From contig NC_064231.1 of assembly GCF_023101765.2 (NCBI RefSeq), positions 5,656,501-5,720,500 of the forward strand: a stretch of DNA of 64,000 nucleotides, read 5' to 3'. A model generated the notes under the pieces. The model did not search any database and was not told the DNA's origin. It saw only the letters and a program-made list of their open reading frames with translations. The position numbers and the translations under genes are program-made. This document shows, piece after piece, positions 38,101 through 47,100 of this stretch (positions are counted from its first letter, which is position 1; every line of letters starts with the position of its first letter). The DNA comes from Spodoptera frugiperda (Eukaryota; Arthropoda; Insecta; Lepidoptera; Noctuidae).

Positions 38101-41100
38101 CATCACAATTAAAATATTTGCGCTTGCGACTGGAATGTCTTTGAAAATTAAAATACAGTAGAACATCTGTTTGAAAACATTCTGTGTTGAAGTATGGGCG
38201 GTTATTTATCGCGGCGTTTGATCGTTTACCCGGCGAGCACAGGAAAGCAACGCTTTGATATCGCTGCGCGCATTAATAAGGCAGTGGGCGCGTACCGGGC
38301 ACGGCGGGGTAGGAGTAGGGCGAGCAGGCGGCGGGGTCGAGGTGGTGCGAGTGGTGCTGCGCGGCCGGCCAGTCCACGGGCTTGTACTGGTGGTGCAGCG
38401 AGCCGCGGCCCAGCAGCAGCCCGCCGTAGCCGGCCGCCGCCGCCATGTTGTGGTGCGCCGCCGCCGCGTGGTACTCCGCCGCGTGCCGGTGCGCCGCGTG
38501 CCCGTACCTGCGCACATCGTATTGTTATAAATATCGCTGCACTATATAATAATATCGTCCGCGGTGCCTGCGAGCAGCCCGGCCGGTACTCACCCCGTGT
38601 AGTGCTGGTGCCAGGGGTCGTAGTCGTAGATGTCGACGCCGGCGCAGGCGCCGCCGGGCGGCACGCCGACGCCCGCCGCCGCCGCCGCGTTGAAGAAGGA
38701 GGCGGGCAGGTTGCGCGACACCATCGGCACGCTCTCTGCACACACACATACACACGTATACACACACACTCATGTACTCAGTACTCACATTTCACGGAAC
38801 GGCGGGTAACGTTCCGTGCGGGGTTACAGTTCAAGTCATTTCATTCATTTGCAACATATTGCCGGAGACGGCGAGGAGTGGAAACTCGGTTCTTGAAATG
38901 TTCGAATTTACGTGTTATTTTGAGTACTTTATAATTTATTGAGAACTCCCAAAGAGTGAAGAGATTAGTTATCCAGTCGAACCTTCGAGTCCACAAGTAC
39001 ATACCTACGGGACTGCTATTTATTGGTTGCATCACTAGTTACTAGGCATAACGTACGGATTCGATATTAAACTTCGTTCTTTAAATTGAGACGTTATAGT
39101 TAAGGGAAATTCCACAAAACGTAGAATTTATGTTAAAATTAATTGACTTACGAGTTTGCGCTAACGTATTGGTTGCTATTAAAATCAGATCAGATGTTTT
39201 AAATATAGCAAGTATTATCATACAAGTCCCTCGTCACTTAATAGCCAGATATATTAGATTGATTAGATTCGTTGGCGTCGTCCGCCGAGATTCCTTGCCA
39301 GGACTTGCTGCACGACCGTGCGACACCGCGCCGGAGAGTGCCGGAGAGTGCCGGTGAGTGCCGGAGAGTGCCGGAGAGTGCCGGTGAGTGCGCGCCGCGC
39401 GGTGACAGTGGCATTAGTACACAAGCGGTCGCGGCGCGGTTTTTGCGTTAGCGGCTGGAATGCGCGGCGCGGCACAAAGCGGGCCCGACCTCGCCCGCGA
39501 CTATGCCAACGATATACGTTTTTGTCGCGCGGCTCCTTTCGGCCATCTTTTAAGTAATGGCCAGCGTTTTTCCGATCTAATCACGGCCACGTAACTATGC
39601 CTCGACTCGTGAAAAGACGTTTCTCTATGTATAGCCGATTAGTCGGGCACATTGTGTTCAGGCCCCGGCCGGCAGTCGGCCGGCAGTCGGAACCGGTCCC
39701 AGGTTGCGTCATCACAGTTCTCGTCGCGACCCATTCGTTATTAGCAACGCCACGGGGCTACCGACCACAAGCAGTGGTACAATACTTAACCTTACATGTT
39801 ACCGACCGACAGACCTACTCTACAAGTACGTACGAGGATATAGGATGCTTGACATACTCGGAGGGCATTTCAACCAAAACTTATTATATCATTAGATTGT
39901 ACTCTACCATGGATGCCTGTGCCTAGACCAGGCAGGCTAAAACAGTCTGCAGTCAACAAGATTCAGTAAATCGATGCCACGCAGCCACCGGCCTCACCCG
40001 CTGGGTATATGTTGTAGGAATACTACAAAATAGGCATTATCGTGGCAAATTCACGAGGAACTTATTTCTGCTTAATTATTGTATTAGTTCACTGACACAG
40101 TCACTGAAACATGGGTACCTAGGGACATATATTGGTTCTTTTACGACCAATCTCAATTCAAAATCTGGGCATTAAAATCCATTTTTGATATTGGTTTGGT
40201 TTGGTATTGTAATTATGTGTTGCATGTAGATTCACAATTAATTAGTAGCTATGTACCTGTAGTACTTTGTAGCAGATTACACTATGTCCTGCACTGTGCG
40301 CGACTTTGTTTATTTAATATTTCTATTTTCGTAAATACTCAGGTATAGCGACGCAGTGACTCAGTGGGTTCAGCAAAAAGTGGATGTTTATGTCGAGCCT
40401 CCTACCTCTGTCAACCTTCTGAAATGTTTTTGTAATAAACACGTATTTAAGTCTCGCCGACAATGAGCGCCCTGTTTAGGAGCTACTGTTTATTAACAAC
40501 TACTCGATAAACCGTTCTAGTGGGCGCATAATGTGTACCAAATGAAGTATCCTGAGTCTGACCGAGCTGCCGGGACGCGGGGCGCGGGACACGCCCCCCC
40601 AGGGGGTGGGGGGGCGCTGGGCTCTAGTTTGTAATTAAATGTCGGCTTTAATTAAGGCTGCGCAAGTGAGTTCAGTGATTTATCTAGTCAGCCGAGTCGG
40701 CCGCCGCACGCTGCCCACTGTTTTTACACAACGTTCGTGTTCTCAGAACCCGGGGCGACGAAGTTCTCAACAATCAAATGAATCCGACGAAGTGATGTCC
40801 GCAGCTCCGCACATAAACACGACACAGAATTATATAATGTGATTATGGCTAGTTTTACTCATTGTACCTTTATCTAACCAGTGGTGCAAGGACCGACGGG
40901 GTTACAATGAAATTATATCTTCTATTCATTGCTAGCGGACCACGCAAACTCTGTGTCGCCTAGGATTTTACTGCGCATCTCTTTTATTTTTTTCTTACAT
41001 AAACCTTCTCTTTTCTATAACAATATAAAATAATTCGCGATACAATTGTTCTCGAGATTTGCGCTTACACATTCAGCAATTATTATTTTTTGTATTATAC

Positions 41101-44100
41101 CTAGATGATAAATGATAATTATTTTGCAAATAGGTTGTTACAATGTAACTCTTTTACACGTCAATCTCTTAAATAACTAGATGAGGCCGGCATTTCCTAT
41201 CGGACTACTCTGAGAAGAAATGCCGAAACAAACTCAGAGGAGTCTCTTTTGAAGTCCAGACAAAATCATTTAAAGATATCGAATAATATTATGCTTTCAA
41301 TATTAAAGCAACTTACTTCCTATATAGTGTAATTGTGTGCCTCGGAAGTTGATAGTGAAACTTGGTCATATTGCAAAAGATAAAATTTACTAATTTACAG
41401 ACAGGCTACAAATTACCTCCACGTAGAATTAAGATCATTACAGTTTTACTATTTTTAAGCACCAAATGACTACCAATACTGAAATGCAATTAAAAAACAA
41501 CAAAATAAAACTATACTACCGCCTTATTCTCATTATTGTACAAAACTATATCATCTAAAGTATCGAAAACAACATTCTAATGTACGAATTATATGACATT
41601 CCAATAAATCAATAATTATATCCCCCAAAAACATTGACATACAAAATGATGCCAAGACTTGACCACTGTCAAATAAAACCCGTGGAGCGAAGTTTGTAAC
41701 CGCCGGTCCTAAATCTAGACGCCCTAATTTTTTCATTTACTACAGCCGTAGCTCGTAGCGCGTAACTCGTAGCCCGTAGTGCGTAGCGTGTTGCGTGTAG
41801 GGCACACCACAACCAACTTCACGCTATGTATTATGTGCAATGAACTACGTGCTACGAATTACACGCTACTAACAAAATCGTACTAACTACGAACTACGGG
41901 CTACGAACTACGAGCTATGACTGTAGAGTCGTAGCTCGTAGTTCGTAGTCCGTAGATACGACGATACGACGTAGGTACGGTACATTTATAAACATATATT
42001 TTCACATTACACTGAGATCCGGAACAACAATCATGGATCACTCAAAGAGTTGTTACGGACAGAAATCGAACCTGGTAATAATGCTGATACTATATAAGTT
42101 CTGACCTTTGGGTTTATCCAGCGAGAGAGCGCGCGCGAAGTGCTCGTCCACGACGGCGGCCACGTCGCCCGAGTAGTGCGTGAACACGACGCAGTTGGCG
42201 CTGACGTACTGCGCGCGCGCACGCGCCGCGCCCGCGCCGCCGCACTCGCCTTCCGACTCCGAGGACCCGCCGCCTGCACACAGCCACACATCACAAGCTG
42301 CACATTGTTACATACATTTTTTGAGGGGGGAAATCATCCCATTTCTTCTCCCGCCTTGGGTGAGGCGAGAAGGAATGTTAAGACTCTTACTGACTAAAAA
42401 TCACCCGTTCCTAGGTCTCCTCTTCAAGCCGTAGGCAACCCGCTAGGCAGTCCGCAGCTCCGGGTTACATTTTTTATTTTATTTTTATGGAAACTATACA
42501 AGCCGGTAAACAAGCTGACGGATCACCCGATGGTAAGCTATCGCCGCCACCCATTAACCTACTTTCGGGCGTTTGCCCAAGTTCGTTGCCAACCTTTCGT
42601 TAGGAACTTAAATGTTGTTACGGAATCGGTGAATGGGAAGGGGGTAAATGGGTCTCCGGTATCCTCACTCACACAACGAAACACAACACGTTGTTTGCCG
42701 TCGGTTTTCTGTGAGGCCGTGGTATCACTCCGGTCGACCCGGCCCATTCGTGCCGAAGCATGGCTCTCCCACACTTAAAATATATATGTACATAGCTACT
42801 TGTGTGTGTGATACATACCATCGGCGCTAGCGCGGCCGTGCGCGGAGAGGTCCTCCTCCTTGGTGCGCAGGCGCGCGGCGTGGTGCGTGAGGTGCGCGTG
42901 CGGCGGGCTGCCCGGGGACTGCGCCCCCGAGGACGCGGAGCCCGAGCTGAGCGCCGCCGCGCCGCCGCTGTAAGCCTCGCTGCCAGCATTGCCCGCCCCG
43001 CTCTGCACGTTGAACTGCAACCGACACTCAACTTACTGCCTCCGCAAGTGTTCCACTACACAATAGAGCAACTTGTTCCTAAACCATAATCTTGTATAGC
43101 GCGGAACTTGTACAACAGGACATTCATCAATGCTGTCGAACGAAGGAATAGACAGAAATAAGTCGTTCTAAAACATTCAAGTTTCGTTGTTCATTTTCAA
43201 ATGAAGTAGATATGTGGTAGCTAAAATCACTAAAAAAGTTAAAAATAACTTTAATTTCGGAAGTCGGTGTTTCTCGGTATTAGTTTGTTAAACTTTAGAG
43301 AACAGCGAGTAAAGTTCTCTAAGCAAAGGAGGATCCTCCGACCAGGCGAGGTGATCAGCCTGGCGGGCTTACTGCCCAACTGTTGTTCGTTGGGATTTTC
43401 TATCCGTGTTAATTCGCATGTAAACTTCATATGTGCGATGCAGGATATTTGTGACGTCATCCGTTGATTTGCTCGTCGATAGTCTATGTGCGACTTCTGT
43501 CACTTGTTACTTGTCAATGTGTCGCCACATCACTCCCCCAAGATCGGAGGTCGATCCTGTTGAGACGGCTGTCGATGCTTGAGATGAGCGGTGCCAGAGC
43601 CAGTGTAGAATGTCCCTAGTTCCAGTGAGTCGGAACTGTGCCGCTGAATGCCCAGTGAGTCGGGTGAGCGGTGCAGGGTAATACTCCAGTGAGTCGGAGT
43701 AGTGAAGCTCGCAGTGTCCCACGGTGAGTCGGGGAATTGATGCTGCGAGGGTAGGTGCGTAGTGGCGGGCGTCTGCGTTGACGGGAGGAAGACGTCCTCA
43801 GACCGTGTGCAGAAAGTGCTGTGCCTAGACGCTGATGAGGCCGTAGGGAAGAACCAGGCTGCATATCTTCGATGTAGCGTGTGGTGGTCCCTGATGAGGC
43901 CGAGGATGCTGGTTGGCTGCGACTTGATTACCGCTCAGCGGAGAAGTGATGGGTGAGGGAAATGGCGATAAGGATGACGGTGCTGATCTGCTCCGTGAAG
44001 GTTGGTTTCAATCACGTCGGGGTCACCACTTTAGGGAACAGCGAGTAAAGTTCCCTAAGAAAAGGAGGATCCTCCGACCAGGCGAGGTGATCAGCCTGGC

Positions 44101-47100
44101 GGGCTTTCTGCCCAACTGTTGTTCGTTGGGATTTTCTATCCGTGTTATTTCGCATGTAAACTTAATATGTGCGATGCAGGATATTTGTGACGTCATCCGT
44201 TGATTTGCTCGTCGATAGTCTATGTGCGACTTCTGTCATCTGTCACTTGTTACTTGTCAATGTGTCGCCACACACCGACTTCCGAAATTAAAGTTATTTT
44301 TAATTTTTTTAGTGAAGTCGGTTTATTTTTTTGTAAAAAGTATTTTATTTTACACTTTTTAGTTGCGATACTCAGTATCGCAACTAAAAAAGTCGGGTAA
44401 AATTCTCTATCTCAATAACTACTTTATTTATTTGTATTGTCACAGTCACTTAATTAACTTTATTGTTTTTTTATTTTCTATGTGAGTATGAAGTTCCATT
44501 GGCCATTTCTGGTCTTCTTCATCAGTTCCACCTCTTCAAATGTTACTTTTTGACTGTAAATGCTTCTTCTTCTAAAATTACTATATAGTTCCCTATAATA
44601 TTTGAGGAGTTCCCTCGATTTCTCTAAGATCCCATCATCAGATCCAAACTTGGTGACAATGGGACCACGTCAGAACTATCTACTTTCGAACAAAAAAAGA
44701 ATCTTGAAAATCCGTCGACAATTGACGGAGTATAACTTTATTGTGATTTCTTATGAGTATGAAGTTTTATTGGCCATTTCTGGTCTTCTTCATCAGTTCC
44801 AGCTCTTCAAAGGTTACTTTTGACCGTAAATGCTTCAATTCTAGATGAATATACCAAAATCACTATATAGCTCCCTATAATATTTGAGGAGTTCCCTCGA
44901 TTTCTCTAAGATCCCATCATCAGATCCTAACTTGGTGATAATGGGACCATCTCAGAACTATCTACTTTCGAACAAAAAATAATTTTGAAAATCCGTCGAC
45001 AATTGACGGAGTATTCGATGAACAAACATACAAAAAAAAAAAAAAACATACAAACAGCCGAACATAGTACCTCCTCCTTTTTGTGAAGTCGGTAAAAATA
45101 GACTGTAATGACGAAGCTTCGGGAGCAATTGAAGGAGACGCGTTGTCCTTATGATTACCTTTAATGAAGTGTCTCATACAAACAACGTACACTCCTTATT
45201 AGGGCGAGGAGTCACACACACTACAAGACGGTATACATTATTCCTTTAGAAGTAGGTACATAGTTTATATTTACCAATTGGCGTTAATATCGTTTTGACT
45301 GATTATAATTCCTTCACTAGTTGTGCTGTTAACTAACTTATGTGTAAAAGGTTAGGCAATCATTAATTTTGGCCAAACATCTCGTTTTACTGTCGAACCC
45401 ATCTAGAATACATTTAACCAGAAATGGTGCTTCAGTTTTACTCTCGACGATCTTTAAGCGCATATTTTGGCTCATTAAATAAGTTTAGTGCCTTTTTTTT
45501 TTTTTTTGGGCGAAATATTAGCTTTTTCTTATAATTTATGCATAATTTTTGCCCGCGGCTTGCTCGCGTTAAGAAGTATTATTATTAATTAGGTATGGTT
45601 TTTGCGGCTTTACTTTTGTTTAGCGTGTGTAAAAAATTAGGGCCTACAAAACTTCTTTGTACACAATATTCTTTACTAATAATTTTAATGTCATTAGGCG
45701 CTACGCCATAGTAGCTTTATTAGTCTCAGTCCGATTGGCTTAAAATTGACAAAGTTTCATACAATTTTTCATCCCTTATTTTATCCCCTTGGGGGTATTA
45801 TTGATAATCCTTTCTTATGCATAATTCGGTTTCTAGTACCTTACAAAAATGTGTTTGTGTACGGCCGACCAGTACCAACTGCAACCCGATAACTCAAAAT
45901 GGAAACAAAAATTGTACCTATTTCTAATTTCGTAGAATATAATAAAAGCAAACTTTAAACGAGAATATTATTATGTTACATTTGTATGGACAATTTAAAA
46001 TGTCTCAATGAATTATTTTTCTAAATTTATTTCAACTTACACATTTTCAACATACATTACTTGAGTATTTAAACCTTGATTGTAAGTAGTGTCCAAGAAT
46101 TTGATTCTATGGAATCCCGCGTAAAAATATGAAAAGCTCATGAAGGAACTATATAATATTTTAGGGCCAAAAGGTTTCCGAAAACTGTATGCACGAACAG
46201 TCAAACGTTGGACACATTACATATTATAGTTAGACTGACGTCCAGTGTAAGACCGGCGGAGGGAAGCTGGCACCGGCGGCGGCGGGTTTTTGTCCGCGTG
46301 ATATATGGGCCCGGGGCCGGTCGGACCGGCCGCCGCCGCGCTGCTCGCGCACAAAAACCCACTCAACTCTATGCGTCGCTGCTTCACATGCGTGTGACGA
46401 TTTTTACTTTCAACATGATCGCTCTTCGCATCTCACTAGGCGACATAAAAACAATGAAAAGCGAAGCTGACAAACCAGCCGACCCGGCTGCGCGGGAGTG
46501 CAGTGCGCGTGCGTCGCGGCTTGTCACCGCGCGCAGTCACTGCCATCCCAGTACTGTCCGCCTGTACGTTAGATCGCATACTCTCAATAATAGTACCGCC
46601 GGGGCTGCGCGTCCAGAGGTAATCACGATTAAATAAACTCTTCATGAACCTAAATAGAGTTGCTTTGTACTTACTTCCTACAGGTAGTCGCGGGCACAGT
46701 ATTGGTTGAAAAAACTTTTTTTTTTTTTTGTAAATTAAATAAATAGTCTTGATTCGGGTAAAAGTGGTTTTGGACTTTTTTATATGTCCATAATGCTCAG
46801 TATAGCACGGAATTTGAAATGATAAACTGCATCGCACATAGGTGAAGTTTACATGCGAATTAACACAGATAGAAAATCTCAAAGTACAACTGTCTCTGGG
46901 CTAGAAAGCCCGCCAGGCACGATCAAAGTCGCCTGGTCGGAGGATACTCCTTTGTCTTGGAACTTTACACTCTGTTCCCTAATGTGCAGGACACGTGCAG
47001 ACACGTTGACGTCAGATGGAACATTAAATACAACACGTTGTTGTTTGGCGCCATCTTAAATCCACTCTTAAAGCCCTGATATTGACCCGTATACGTATTT

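Larger units (their letters stand above)
38736..42105 (-). other. vestigial intron 3 (3.4 kb)
   Basis: Spans GTCAGA to TGTGTGCAG. It contains a CGTAG foldback repeat (41744-41957), a G-rich islet with TAATTA motifs (40571-40660), a 60-bp higher-order tandem repeat (39331-39390), and a repeat-like stretch at 41190-41280. The Tdu exon and exon 4 flank it. No further exon is visible. The GC-rich block at 39260-39560 has no open frame that matches a known protein. Confidence 0.8.
42274..42818 (-). other. vestigial intron 2, nearly filled by two interspersed repeats
   Basis: This intron is 545 nt, from GTATGT to TGTGTGCAG. About 470 nt of it is two repeats lying end to end: a family-A copy (42474-42778) and a family-C copy (42309-42470), both on the minus strand. 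Only the splice-site-proximal ends look unique. Confidence 0.8.

Noticed and set aside
38194..38934. A 246-codon open frame on the plus strand
   Set aside because: It is antisense to vg exons 4 and 5; the GCC/GCG-rich codons keep the opposite strand open. The amino acids are a monotonous Arg/Ala/Gly/Pro mix.
39331..39390. Coding repeat (short peptide repeat)
   Set aside because: Unit length of 10 bp shifts the frame at each copy; the segment lies within a vg intron.
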